DNA of 64,000 nt, taken from Balaenoptera acutorostrata. Taxonomy: Eukaryota; Chordata; Mammalia; Artiodactyla; Balaenopteridae. The translations under genes and the position numbers were made by a program. This document shows positions 34,824 to 46,780 of this stretch, in pieces. Under the pieces are notes generated by a model. It ran no database searches and was not told the origin of the DNA. It saw nothing but the letters and a program-made list of their open reading frames with translations. Each line of letters opens with the position of its first letter. Position 1 is the first letter of the stretch. The stretch lies in NCBI RefSeq assembly GCF_949987535.1, contig NC_080080.1, forward strand, positions 58,316,668 to 58,380,667, read 5' to 3'.

Positions 34824-37070
34824 AAGGGAGGGAAGATGGCGGAAGAGTAAGACGCGGAGATCACATTCCTTCCCACAGATACAGTAGAAATACACCTACA
34901 CGTGGAACTGCTCCTACAGAACACCCACTGAACGCTGGCAGAAAACGTCCGACCTCCAAAAAGGCAAGAAACTCCCCCCGTACTTGGGTAGGGCAAAAGA
35001 AAAAAGAAATAACAGAGACAAAAGAATAGGGACGGCACCTGCACCAGTGGGAGGGAGCCGTGAAGGAGGAAAGGTTTCCACGCACTAGGAGCCCCTTCGC
35101 GGGCGGAGACTGCGGGGGGAGGAGGGGGGAAGCTTCAGAGCCACGGAGGAGAGCGCAGCCACAGAGGTGCGGAGGGCAAAGCGGAGAGGTTCCCGCACAG
35201 AGGCTCGGCGCCGAGCAGCACTCACCAGCCCGAGAGGCTTGTCTGCTCCCCCGCCGGGGCGGGCGGGGCTGGGAGCTGAGGCTCGGGCTTCGGTCGGATC
35301 GCAGGGAGAGGACTGGGACTGGCGGCATGAACACAGCCTGAAGGGGTTAGCGCACCACAGCTAGCCCGGAGGGAGTCCAGGAAAAAGTCTGCGGCTGCCG
35401 AAGAGGCAAGAGTCTTTTTCTTGCCTCTTTGTTTCGCAGCTGGCAAGGAGAGGGGATTCAGAGCGCCGCCTAAACGAACTCCAGAGAAGGGCGCGAGCCG
35501 CGGCTATCAGCGCGGATCCCACAGCAACAGGGGCGCAGAGGGAAAATCGGAGAGACTCCCGCACAGAGGCTCGGCGCCGAGCGGCGCTCACCAGCCCGAG
35601 AGGCTTGTCTGCTCCCCCGCTGGGGCGGGCGGGGCTGGGAGCTGAGGCTCGGGCTGCGGTCGGATCCCAGGGAGAGGACTGGGGCTGGCGGCGTGAACAC
35701 AGCCTGAAGGGGTTGGCGCACCACAGCTAGCCGGGAGGGAGACCGGGAAAAGGTCTGCAGCTGCCGAAGAGGCAAGAGACTTTTTCTTGCCTCTTTGTTT
35801 CGCTGCGTGCAAGGAGAGGGGATTCAGAGCGCCGCCTAAACGAACTCCAGAGAAGGGCGCAAGCCACGGCGATCAGCGCGGACCCCAGAGACGGGCGTGA
35901 GACGCTGGGGCTGCTGCTGCCGCCTCCAAAAAGCCTGTGTGCGAGCACAGGTCACTCTCCACACCAACCCTCCCGGGAGCCTGTGCAGCCCGCCACTGCC
36001 AGGGTCCCGGGATCCGGGGACAACATCCCCGGGAGAACGCACTGCGCGCCTCAGGCTGGTGCAACGTCACGCCGGCCTCTGACGCCGCAGGCTCGCCCCG
36101 CCTCCTCTGTACCCCTCCCTCCCCGCGGCCTGGGTGAGCCAGAGCCCCCGAAGCAGCTGCTCCTTTAACCCCGTCCTGTCTGGGCGGGGAACAGACGCCC
36201 TCAGGCGACCTACACGCAGAGGCGGGTCCAAATCCAAAGCTGAACCCCAGGAGCTGTGCGAACAGGGAAGAGAAGGGGAAATCTCTCCCAGCAGCCTCGG
36301 GAGCAGCGGATTAAAGCTCCACAGACAACTTGATGTACCTGCATCTGTGGAATACCTGAATAGACAACGAATCATCCCAAATTCAGGAGGTGGACTCTGG
36401 GAGCAGGAGATATTAATTTTTCCCCTTTTCCTTTTTTTAGTGAGTGTATATGTATATGCTTCTGGGTGAGATTTTGTCTGTATAGCTTTGCTTTACAATA
36501 GCTTTATTTTACTTCACTATATTATAGCCTCTTTCTTTCTTTCTTTCTATTTTTTCTCCCTTTTACTCTGAGCCGTGTGGACGAAAGGCTCTTGGTGCTC
36601 CAGCCAGGCATCAGGGCCGTGCCTCTGAGGTGGGAGAGCCAACTTCAGAACACTGGTCCACAAGAGACCTCCCAGCTCCACGTAATACCAAACGGCAAAA
36701 ATCTCCCAGAGATCTCCATCTCAACATCAAGACCCAGCTTCACTCAACGACCAGCAAGCTACAGTGCTGGACATCCTATGCCAAACAACTAGCTAGACAG
36801 GAACACAACCCCATCCATTGGCAGAGAGGCTGCCTAAAATCATAATAAGGCCACAGACACCACAAAATACACCACCAGACGTGGACGTGCCCACCAGAAA
36901 GACAAGATCTAGCCTCATCCACCAGAACTCAGGCACTAGTTCCCTCCACCAGGAAGCCTACACAACCCACTGAACCAACCTTAGCCGCTGGGGACAGATA
37001 CCAAAAACAACGGGAACTACGAACCTGCAGCCTGTGAAAAGGAGACCCCAAACACAGTAAGATAGGCAAA
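34824..37070 (+). promoter_or_regulatory. L1 5' UTR with internal promoter (CpG-rich)
   Basis: A 2.25-kb leader whose 35040-36200 part is as CpG-dense as a genic CpG island and contains a tandem duplicated block. In L1 elements this region drives transcription of the whole element and commonly also has antisense promoter activity. The YY1-like core aagatggcgg at 34834-34843, near the very start, is the conserved site that sets the transcription start in other L1s. Many short frames on both strands here are compositional. Confidence 0.8.
35180..35886 (+). repeat. Tandem duplication (~366-bp period) within the L1 5' UTR
   Basis: The block from cgcacagaggctcggcgccg (starting about 35195) to aactccagagaagggcgc (about 35495) recurs starting about 35561 with high identity, including ctgaaggggtt.gcgcaccacagctag and ttgcctctttgtttcgc. 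The period is about 366 bp and there are just under two units. The arrangement resembles the promoter monomers known in rodent L1s. Confidence 0.9.
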
Positions 37071-37964
37071 ATGAGACGACAGAAAAACACACAGCAGATG
37101 AAGGAGCAGGCTCAAAACACACTGGACTTAACAAATGAAGAGGAAATAGGTAGTCTACCTGAAAAAGAATTCAGAATAATGATAGTAAGGATGATCCAAA
37201 ATCTTGGAAATAGAATAGACAAAATGCAAGAAACATTTAACAAGGATGTAGAAGAACTAAAGAGGAACCAAGCAATGATGAAAAACACAATAAATGAAAT
37301 TAAAAATACTCTAGATGGGATCAATAGTAGAATAACTGAGGCAGAAGAAAGGATAAGTGACCTGGAAGATAAAATGGTGGAAATAACTACTACAGAGCAG
37401 GATAAAGAAAAAAGAATGAAAAGAACTGAGGACAGTCTCAGGGACCTCTGGGACAACATTAAACGTGCCAACATTCGAATTATAGGGGTACCAGAAGAAG
37501 AAGAGAAAAAGAAAGGGACTGAGAAAATTTTTGAAGAGATTATAGTTGAAAACTTCCCTAATATGGGAAAGGAAATAGTTAATCAAGTCCTGGAAGCACA
37601 GAGAGTCCCATACAGGATAAACCCAAGGAGGAACACGCCAAGACACATATTAATCAAACTGTCAAAAATTAAATATAAGGAAAACATATTAAAGGCAGCA
37701 AGGGAAAAAAAACAAATAACACACAAGGGAATCCCCATAAGGTTAACATCTGATCTCTCAGCAGAAACTCTGCAAGCCAGAAGGGAGTGGCAGGATATAC
37801 TTAAAGTGATGAAGGAGAAAAACCTACAACCAAGATTACTCTACCCAGCAAGGATCTCATTCAGATTCGATGGAGAAATTAAAACCTTTACAGACAAGCA
37901 AAAGCTGAGAGAGTTCAGCACCACCAAACCAGCTTTACAACAAATGCTAAAGGAAATTCTCTAG
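37071..37964 (+). CDS. L1 ORF1 protein (RNA-binding nucleic-acid chaperone), intact
   Basis: 297 residues, uninterrupted. N-terminal region (1-40), a long heptad-rich coiled coil (about 45-115; NRIDKMQETFNKDVEELKRNQ and following), an RRM-like domain starting near NIRIIGVPEEEE (about 130) and a C-terminal basic domain (PRHILIKLSKIKYKENILKAAREKKQ and on). The protein trimerises through the coiled coil and coats L1 RNA in cytoplasmic particles. The length is shorter than the 338 residues of human ORF1p, as is usual for ruminant and whale L1s. The start is the ATG that gives a complete N-terminus. It is probably functional as protein, though expression in an intron of another gene is unknown. 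Confidence 0.93.
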   Translation: MRRQKNTQQMKEQAQNTLDLTNEEEIGSLPEKEFRIMIVRMIQNLGNRIDKMQETFNKDVEELKRNQAMMKNTINEIKNTLDGINSRITEAEERISDLEDKMVEITTTEQDKEKRMKRTEDSLRDLWDNIKRANIRIIGVPEEEEKKKGTEKIFEEIIVENFPNMGKEIVNQVLEAQRVPYRINPRRNTPRHILIKLSKIKYKENILKAAREKKQITHKGIPIRLTSDLSAETLQARREWQDILKVMKEKNLQPRLLYPARISFRFDGEIKTFTDKQKLREFSTTKPALQQMLKEIL

Positions 37965-38022
37965 GCAAGAAACACAAGAGAAGGAAAACACCTACAATAA
38001 CAAACCCAATACATTTAAGAAA

Positions 38023-41000
38023 ATGGGAATAGGAACATACATATCGATAATTACCTTGAATGTAAATGGATTAAATGCTCCCACCAAAAGACACAGGCTG
38101 GCTGAATGGATACAAAAACAAGACCCATACATATGCTGTCTACAAGAGACCCACTTCAGACCTAGGGACACATACAGACTGAAAGTGAGGGGATGGAAAA
38201 AGATATTCCATGCAAATGGAAATCAAAAGAAAGCTGGAGTAGCAATTCTCATATCAGACAAAATAGACTTTAAAATAAAGACTATTACAAGAGACAAAGA
38301 AGGACACTATATAATGATCAAGGGATCGATCCAAGAGGAAGGTATAACAATTGTAAATATTTGTGCACCCAACACGGAGCACCTCAATACATAAGGCAAA
38401 TACTAACAGCCATGAAAGGGGAAATTGACAGCAACACAATCATAGTAGGGGACTTTAACACCCCACTTTCACCAATGGACAGATCATCCAAAATGAAAAT
38501 AAATAAGGAAACACAAGCTTTAAATGATACATTAAACAATATGGACTTAATTGATATTTATAGGACATTCCACCCAAAAACAACAGAATACACATTTTTC
38601 TCAAGTGCTCATGGAACATTCTCCAGGATAGATCATATCTTGGGTCACAAATCAAGCCTTGGTAAATTTAAGAAAATTGAAATCGTATCAAGTATCTTTT
38701 CCGACCACAACGCTATGAGACTAGATATCAATTACAGGAAAAGATCTGTAAAAAATACAAACACATGGAGGCTACACAATACATTACTTAATAACGAAGT
38801 GATTACTGAAGAAATCAAAGGGGAAATCAAAAAATACCTAGAAACAAATGACAATGGAGACACGACGACCCAAAACCTATGGGACACAGCAAAAGCAGTG
38901 CTAAGAGGGAAGTTTATAGCAATACAAGCCTACCTCAAGAAACAGGAAACATCTCGAATAAACAACCTAACCTTGCACCTAAAGCAATTAGAGAAAGAAG
39001 AACAAAAAAACCCCAAAGCCAGCAGAAGGAAAGAAATTATAAAGATCAGGTCAGAAATAAATGAAAAAGAAATGAAGGAAACAATAGCAAAAATCAATGA
39101 AACTAAAAGCTGGTTCTTTGAGAAGATAAACAAAATTGATAAACCATTAGCCAGACTCATCAAGAGAAAAAGGGAGAAGACTCAGATCAATAGAATTAGA
39201 AATGAAAAAGGAGAAGTAACCACTGACACTGCAGAAATACAAACGATCATGAGAGATTACTACAAGCAACTATATGCCAATAAAATGGACAACCTGGAAG
39301 AAATGGACAGATTCTTAGAAATGCACAAACTGCCGAGACTGAACCAGGAAGAAATAGAAAATATGAACAGACCAATCACAAGCACTGAAATTGAAACTGT
39401 GATTAAAAACCTTCCAACAAACAAAAGCCCAGGACCAGATGGCTTCACAGGCGAATTCTATCAAACATTTAGAGAAGAGCTAACACCTATCCTTCTCAAA
39501 CTCTTCCAAAATATTGCAGAGGGAGGAACACTCCCAAACTCATTCTACGAGGCCACCATCACCCTGATACCAAAACCAGACAAAGATGTCACAAAGAAAG
39601 AAAACTACAGGCCAATATCACTGATGAACATAGATGCAAAAATCCTCAACAAAATACTAGCAAACAGAATCCAACAGCACATTAAAAGGATCATACACCA
39701 TGATCAAGTGGGGTTTATCCCAGGAATGCAAGGATTCTTCAATATACACAAATCAATCAATGTGATACACCATATTAACAAATTGAAGGAGAAAAACCAT
39801 ATGATCATCTCAATAGATGCAGAGAAAGCTTTTGACAAAATTCAACACCCATTTATGATAAAAGCCCTGCAGAAAGTAGGCATAGAGGGAACTTTCCTCA
39901 ACATAATAAAGGCCATATATGACAAACCCACAGCCAACATTGTCCTCAATGGTGAAAAACTGAATCCATTTCCACTAAGATCAGGAACAAGACAGGGTTG
40001 CCCACTCTCACCACTATTATTCAACATAGTTCTGGAAGTCCTAGCCACAGCAATCAGAGAAGACAAAGAAATAAAAGGAATCCAAATCGGAAAAGAAGAA
40101 GTAAAGCTGTCACTATTTGCAGATGACATGATACTATACATAGAGAATCCTAAAGATGCTACCAGAAAACTCCTAGAGCTAATCAATGAATTTGGTAAAG
40201 TAGCAGGATACAAAATTAATGCACAGAAATCTCTTGCATTTCTATACACTAATGACGAAAAATCTGAAAGTGAAATTAAGAAAACACTCCCATTTACCAT
40301 TGCAACAAAAAGAATAAAATATCTAGGAATAAACCTACCTAAGGAGACAAAAGACCTGTATGCAGAAAATTATAAGACACTGATGAAAGAAATTAAATAT
40401 GATACAAATAGATGGAGAGATATACCATGTTCCTGGATTGGAAGAATCAACATTGTGAAAATGTCTCTACTACCCAAAGCAATCTACAGATTCAATGCAA
40501 TCCCTATCAAACTACCACTGGCATTTTTCACAGAACTAGAACAAAACATTTCACAATTTGTATGGAAACACAAAAGACCCCGAATAGCCAAAGCAATCTT
40601 GAGAACGAAAAATGGAGCTGGGGGAATCAGGCTCCCTGACTTCAGACTATATTACAAAGCTTCAGTAATCAAGACAGTTTGGTATTGGCACAAAAACAGA
40701 AATATAGATCAATGGAACAGGATAGAAAGCCCAGAGATAAACCCACACACATATGGTCAACTTATCTTTGATAAAGGAGGCAAGCATATACAGTGGAGAA
40801 AAGACAGCCTCTTCAATAAGTGGTGCTGGGAAAATTGGACAGGAACATGTAAAAGTATGAAATTAGAACACTCCCTGACACCATGCACAAAAATAAACTC
40901 AAAATGGATTAAAGACCTAAGTGTAAGGGCAGACACTATCAAACTCTTAGAGGAAAACATAGGCAGAACACTCTATGACATACATCACAGCAAGATTCTT

Positions 41001-41840
41001 TTTGACCCAGCTCCCAGAGAAATGGAAATAAGAACACAAATAAACAAATGGGACCTAATGAAACTGAAAAGCTTTTGCACAGCAAAGGAAACCATAAACA
41101 AGACCAAAAGACAACCCTCAGAATGGGAGAAAATATTTGCAAATGAAGCAACTGACAAAGGATTAATCTCCAAGATTTACAAGCAGCTCATGCAGCTCAA
41201 TAACAAAAAAACAAACAACCCAATCCAAAAATGGGCAGAAGATCTAAATAGACATTTCTCCAAAGAAGATATACAGATGGCCTACAGACACATGAAAGAA
41301 TGCTCAACATCATTAATCATTAGAGAAATGCAAATCAAAACTACAATGAGATATCATCTCACACCGGTCAGAATGGCCATCATCAAAAAATCTAGAAACA
41401 ATAAATGCTGGAGAGGGTGTGGAGGAAAGGGAACACTCTTGCACTGTTGGTGGGAATGTAAATTGATACAGCCACTATGGAGAACAGTATGGAGGTTCCT
41501 TAAAAAACTACAAATAGAACTACCATACGACCCAGCAATCCCACTACTGGGCATATACCCTGAGAAAACCATAGGTCAAAAAGAGTCATGTACCAAAATG
41601 TTCATTGCAGCTCTATTTACAATAGCCAGGACATGGAAGCAACCTAAATGTCCATCGACAGATGAATGGATAAAGAAGATGTGGCACATATATACAATGG
41701 AATATTACTCAGCCATCAAAAGAAATGAAATGGAGGTATTTGTAATGAGGTGGATGGAGTTAGAGTCTGTCATACAGAGTGAAGTAAGTCAGAAAGAGAA
41801 AAACAAATACAGTATGCTAACACATATATATGGAATCTAA
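38023..41840 (+). pseudogene. L1 ORF2 (endonuclease-reverse transcriptase), one frameshift
   Basis: About 1,270 codons of coding sequence in two overlapping frames. The first frame (38023-38394) carries the start and the early endonuclease motifs (LNVNGLN, QETHF). The second (open to 41840) carries the rest of the endonuclease ([21 protein letters not shown]), the reverse-transcriptase core with FADD at 40116-40127, and the C-terminal Cys/His motif (about 41405-41460; CWRGCGG...HCWWEC). The shift is a single-base loss near 38375, inside the endonuclease domain. Everything downstream stays open, so the lesion is young or the call should be checked for sequencing error. The natural product would be truncated within the endonuclease and lack reverse transcriptase. 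Confidence 0.93.
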
Positions 41841-42205
41841 GGGAAAAAAAAAAAAAAAAAAAAGGCCATGAAGAACCTAGTGGCAAGACGGGAATAAAGA
41901 CACAGACCTACTAGAGAATGGACTTGAGGATATGGGGAGGGGGTGGGGTGAGATGTGACAGGGTAAGAGAGTGTCATGGACATATATACACTACCAAATG
42001 TAAAATAGATAGCTAGTGGGAAGCAGCCGCATAGCACAGGGAGATCAGCTCGGTGCTTTGTGACCACCTAGAGGGGTGGGATGGGGAGGGTGGGAGGGAG
42101 GGAGATGCAGGAGGGAAGAGAAATGGGAACATATTGTATATGTATAACAGATTCACTTTGTTATAAAGCAGATGCTAACACACTATTGTAAGGCAATTAT
42201 ACTTC

Positions 42206-42227
42206 AATAAAGATGTTTGAAAAAAAA
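42206..42227 (+). terminator. L1 polyadenylation signal and A tail
   Basis: aataaa at 42206-42211 lies just before a short A run that merges into the right target-site duplication. Lying sense in a gene intron, it could act as a cryptic poly(A) site. Confidence 0.8.
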
Positions 42228-42243
42228 AAAAAGAGAGATACAG
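42228..42243. repeat. 16-bp target-site duplication, right copy
   Basis: aaaaagagagatacag, identical to 34808-34823. Confidence 0.95.
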
Positions 42244-42552
42244 TTTTTTGTTTTTTTTTTTTAACTTTGGGTTTATTTATTTATTTATGGCTGTGTTGGG
42301 TCTTCGTTTCTGTGCGAGGGCTTTCTCTAGTTGCGGCAAGTGGGGGCCACTCTTCATCGTGGTGCGCGGGCCTCTCATTATTGCGGCCTCTCTTGTTGCG
42401 GAGCACAGGCTCCAGACGCGCAGGCTCAGTAGTTGTGGCTCACGGGCCTAGTTGCTCCGCGGCATGTGGGATCTTCCCAGACCAGGGCTCGAACCCGTGT
42501 CCCCTGCATTGGCAGGCAGATTCTCAACCACTGTGCCACCAGGGAAGCCCCA
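42244..42552 (-). mobile_element. CHR-type SINE abutting the L1
   Basis: Reversed copy beginning with a poly-T tail directly at the end of the L1 right duplication and ending in caccagggaagcccc. It is well preserved and close in sequence to the copy at 9986-10286. No clear target-site duplication of its own is seen, because the left junction merges with the L1 duplication and the poly-T. Confidence 0.92.
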
Positions 42553-43395
42553 GATTTTTTTTAAGTTATAAAATGTTTTAAACATAGAGGAAATTGAATG
42601 AGTAGTACAACACCCATATACCTATGAAGAAGTTATTGACCATAGATGCCAAGGGCCATTTTGAATTTCTAAGAAGGTGAATATAGATTGTGGCATTCAC
42701 ATATTTATTAGACTACAGAGCCTTTTTTTTTTTTTTCTGGAACATCTTTCCCTTGGGATACATTTTGGGAAATACCGGTTTAAAATTATTTTTCTAAATG
42801 GGAAATCCATGGATAAGTGGTTTATACTTGGGATAAATTACTAAAACTGCATTATTAAAGAAATAAATTGTCATACACACAGAGAAAGGTTAAAATATTG
42901 TTAGTGGGTCCTGCAAGCTTTGAAACATTTTTTGTCATAAGGCTGCTAATTTCTTCAGTATCAAGTTTCTAAAAAAAAAAAAAGGAGTATTTTATGTGGT
43001 GAATTTTCACTTTTGTATTCATGAATACCATTCCTGTGTGTGAAATTTAAAAACCGGTAGCAAACCCTACTTCTCTTGGTAAATCAGGCTCCATGATGGG
43101 TCTAGTGGAGGAGATAGGAGGTATGGGAAGTGCTATCATGACAGAATTACAAGGTTCCCAGGGAGCAGAAAAACACACGGTGCTGATACCCAGGCAGGTA
43201 TATTTAATAATATGTTTTCCACATTCTAGAAGAAAAAAGATTGAAAGTATCACAATTGTTTAAATGAAGGGAATGTATAAATTCAGTAGGAGACTAGGAT
43301 TGACACATTTTCTGTCAACAACAGTATAACTACTGCAAATAAAGGGGTTAAGCATTTGTGAACACAGTACCTTGTGTAAGGACTCTTTACTGGCT
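42553..43395. other. Unassigned intronic sequence
   Basis: Nothing recognised beyond poly-T and poly-A runs (42723-42736, 42972-42983). Confidence 0.45.
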
Positions 43396-43545
43396 ATTGT
43401 TCAATATTTATTTCAGTATTACCCAACATTTAATGCATTATAATTTTTAGAGGGCTCTCATAACTAACTTGGTAATCTTGGAAGGTGGATTTTATTATCT
43501 CCATGTTATAGATGTGGGAAATAAGTGTTGGAGAAGAATAGGGCA
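43396..43545 (-). mobile_element. MIR-like fragment, antisense (weak)
   Basis: ggaaggtggattttattatctccatgttatagatgtgggaaataag resembles the reversed MIR core. It is strongly diverged. Confidence 0.4.
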
Positions 43546-44600
43546 GTTTCTGTGGACAAAAAAATACAGAGAGAATTTTTTTTTTACCAAATGACGTATT
43601 TGTCAAACATTTCAGAAAACATTTGGGGCCAACAGATTTAAAAAATAATTGGAATTGTTACCTAAGCAACAATGGAAATTTAAGGAAAGAAGGGCTTTAT
43701 TTTGCAGTAAATTTTAAATTAAAAGAACATGAAATACAATTTTCATAGGTTGTCATAAACACTTTCATGTAGCTTATTTATTCTTTGAAAGTCGGCTACA
43801 AGTGCTTGCTGAAGAACAAACCTCACTAATTTGTATCAATTTGGGTTAGGATCCAAAGTTTAACTTAAAGAACAATTTTTTTTTAAATGTAAGCTTTTGA
43901 CAGTGTTTCAATTAACAAGTTCGTATACTTACAACTCAAAACTAGTTTAACAAAATGTTAGAAAAATAGTAGAAATATTAGCATAAGGATCTTACGACTT
44001 ATAAAAAATGAATATGTGAAGAGTATCTGAAGGAAAAATAGTGTTTTTCATCAGATATTACTTGCAATAAAAATTATCTCAGAAAAAGGAGGAAAATGGA
44101 CCCCTGAGCCTATGTAAGCATACACCGAACACTATAGCATCTTAGAGTGGGGAAGAGGAGGTGGACAGAATGGGAGGAGCCAGTAGAAGGTTTGAAATGA
44201 CCCAAGGTAGGGTTTATGGAAAGGAAAGAGGAACTGCCACGCCTGGTGGATGTTTATGAGGTTCTGAAAATGTGCTCTTAGCCATCTGTTGGGTGACAGC
44301 AATATTCTTCAGCTCTTTATTCTTATTCTAAAAGAGAGTTCTATTCAAATAGGTTTCTCAATTCTCTGTATTGATTTTGTCACTTGAAATTTTCTTGCAA
44401 TCTAGCACAGAGGTTATTAGAGAAAATTCTTTTTACTTTAAAAACTATAATAGAAATGATGTAGTTTTCACTGCTTGTAAACTATGGCTATCTTTATGTG
44501 TTAAAATTGAGTTATCTCAAAGATCTTGTTTAAATTCAGTGACGAGTTAATGGTTTGATTGTTTAAAAAATTTGCGTGGCAGGTGGTTGCTACTTCATTC
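43546..44600. other. Unassigned intronic sequence
   Basis: AT-rich, with no gene or confident repeat. Confidence 0.45.
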
Positions 44601-44604
44601 AATC

Positions 44605-45030
44605 CCATGGTTATTTCATTCAACAACTATTCACTGAGCACCTACTCTTTGTCAGCTCCAAGGACACAGGAGAGAAAAGATGTTGGAAGGGTTCCCGTTC
44701 ACATTCTAGCTGGAGAGACAGAGAGTAAACTTTGCGGATGGTTGTGCGTTGCTAAGCTCGGAATGCATGGAGGAAGAGATTTGGGTTGGAAAGGGGAATC
44801 GAGTTCTGTCTTAACTATGTTAAGTGTGAGATGCCTGTAAGACCCCCATGTGGAGATGTCAGGTAGGCTGGAGGTAGGTGGAGAAGACAGAACTAACGAT
44901 AAAAATCAGAAGTCATGGGCACATGGGCAATATTTAAAGTGATAGGATTGGGAGAGAATACCTACAGTGCAGGTAGAGAAGAGAAAGTGCCTAGGACTGA
45001 GCCCTGGAACACTTCAGATGTAATTCTCCA
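44605..45030 (+). repeat. Ancient interspersed repeat, third copy of the unnamed family
   Basis: attcaacaactattcactgagcacctact, gtgagatgcctgtaagacccccatgtggagatgtc and ctaggactgagccctggaacac share order and wording with the family at 27200-28470. Confidence 0.55.
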
Positions 45031-45039
45031 TCTCTCTAT

Positions 45040-45285
45040 TTCTCTCTCTCAACAGCTTTATTATCATTTAATTCAGGTAACATACCATATAACACTCCCT
45101 TTTAAAATACACAAGTCAATGTTTTCTAGTACAGTCACAGAGCTGTACAGCCATCACCACAATCAAATTTTGGAATATTTTGTCTCCCCAAAAAGCAACA
45201 CTGTACCCATTAGCAGTCACTACTCCGTACTGCTTTGTATGCACCTATACTTGTGTTGTTTTACTTTATTTTTCAGTGCCAAGAA
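45040..45285 (-). mobile_element. Old L1 3'-end-type fragment, antisense
   Basis: caacagctttattatcatttaattcaggtaacataccatataa and acagtcacagagctgtacagccatcaccacaatc match the reversed 3' UTR of an old L1M-type element. Confidence 0.7.
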
Positions 45286-46737
45286 ATCTTTATTCATTCA
45301 TTGTGCTTCTTCAGGAAGAAAAGAAAGCAGGAGGGAGAGAAGGGTTAACATGCGTTAGAAAACAGTAAGAGGAGAGAGAGAAAAGAAAAATCCAGTATAG
45401 CAAAATCAACCATTTAATGAATATACCCCAATGATGGGGTCACCACAGCCCAAGGGAGTCTAGTCTCCTGCAGTTCAGGAAAAAGGGGAAAGGAATCAGA
45501 GAAAGGACACAGGCAGGTCCTCATTTTCCTCCCCCACTCTCTTCCTTCTTGTAAATTCCAGATAAAACTTTGGTTTCTAGCAGTAAACATGGAGTTGAAT
45601 TACATCCAGTCTACATCCTATTAGATAATCTTGTGTTCACTTTGACATCAGATTCTTGCATCAGCAGAAGAGTCCCTGAGTGCATTGGATAGACTTTCTT
45701 TCCCTTCTCAGTCTCCCACTCTGAGTTTCTAGGTGGAAGCCCCTTGCTATGGGTTGGAAATGAGGGCTAAAGAGTTCCTGGTTTATTCAGGTTTTATGCA
45801 AATCTTTTAGGGTTTAGAGTCATCCCGAGAATTAAATATGTATGTGTGTCTTGTTGTTTGTTTTGGCTAGAGGTGGGACAGGAGTCAAGTTTTCAGGACA
45901 GAAGAACTTGTCCAAAATAGGAAGTAAGGGAAGGAGCAGGATGAGAAAATGGGTAAGGAAGTCCCGCTTTGTGAAAAGTGGCATGGAGCTTATAGTTCAG
46001 ACCTTCTTGCCTGGTGTAGACTCTTTTGACAAAAATGCTTTGATTATTTTTCTTTCAATACAAAAAGAAATTTGTAAACAAGAAACACCCCAAAACAACA
46101 TGAGAAAGACCAACATATTATATTAACACAAACTAGATCACATAGCAGTCACCAAACCAGCAACTGGTGAAGTCCTACAAAGCTTGGATAAATCCAGAAA
46201 CTGGAGGGAGCTCAATTTGGGAAGACTGCACCCAGGATGATACACCTCGCCCACTGTTTTGTATTACATTTGCCATATTTCAGCACACAGTGCTCGGCGA
46301 GGTAGGTCTGTGCTGCTCTCCCGATTTGTCAGTAGAGTTCTCCTTTCTCCATTAGCTACCCGGGCACTATTGTTACCCCTGCAGCAGGGGACACTGGCCC
46401 TGGAACCACAAAGAAGCTCTTGTTTAGAGGACCATCTGGAAGCCACACAGAAATACAGAGTTTTGAAAGGTTAAGGATTCTAATTTTGTTCCAGGCATAC
46501 ATCCCAGGCAGCATGGGAGAGTACAGAAGTTTCATTCTTAAAATCTTGCTTACCTAACACTATCTTGAGATTTTTATACATGCAAGAGTGTGTGTGCTTA
46601 CACACACACACACCCCTACACACACCTTTGTGTAGTGTAGACTTAGCCTGATCCAACAGAAGATAAGATCTCATGTGGAAAGTGAGCCAGTGTCCCAGAA
46701 TTAAAGGTTTGGTCAGGAATCCTTAAAAAAATAATAA

Positions 46738-46739
<2 letters not shown>
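45286..46739. other. Unassigned intronic sequence
   Basis: No exon or confident repeat. Several 60-95-residue frames have no domain. A small mixed GT/AC patch lies at 46588-46628. Confidence 0.45.

Positions 46740-46778
<39 letters not shown>
46740..46778. repeat. (AC)n microsatellite
   Basis: Pure AC run of about 39 bp. Confidence 0.96.

Positions 46779-46780
<2 letters not shown>

Larger units (their letters stand above)
34824..42227 (+). mobile_element. Full-length LINE-1, sense to ZNF704
   Basis: A 7.4-kb autonomous non-LTR retrotransposon with every part in place: a 2.2-kb GC-rich 5' UTR starting gggagggaagatggcggaag, ORF1 (37071-37964), a 58-bp spacer, ORF2 (38023-41840 with one frameshift), a 3' UTR with a G-rich stretch, the polyadenylation signal aataaa (42206-42211) and a short A tail. 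The perfect 16-bp duplication and open reading frames show a fairly recent insertion. An A20 run directly after ORF2 (about 41844-41863) is internal to the element. Known biology: the ORF1 protein packages RNA, and the ORF2 protein nicks DNA and reverse-transcribes. This copy probably cannot move on its own because of the ORF2 frameshift. Confidence 0.96.

Noticed and set aside
34742..36469. Many 60-157-residue frames on both strands
   Set aside because: All lie in the GC-rich L1 5' UTR and are duplicated with its repeat unit. An antisense L1 frame cannot be excluded, but nothing here supports one specifically.
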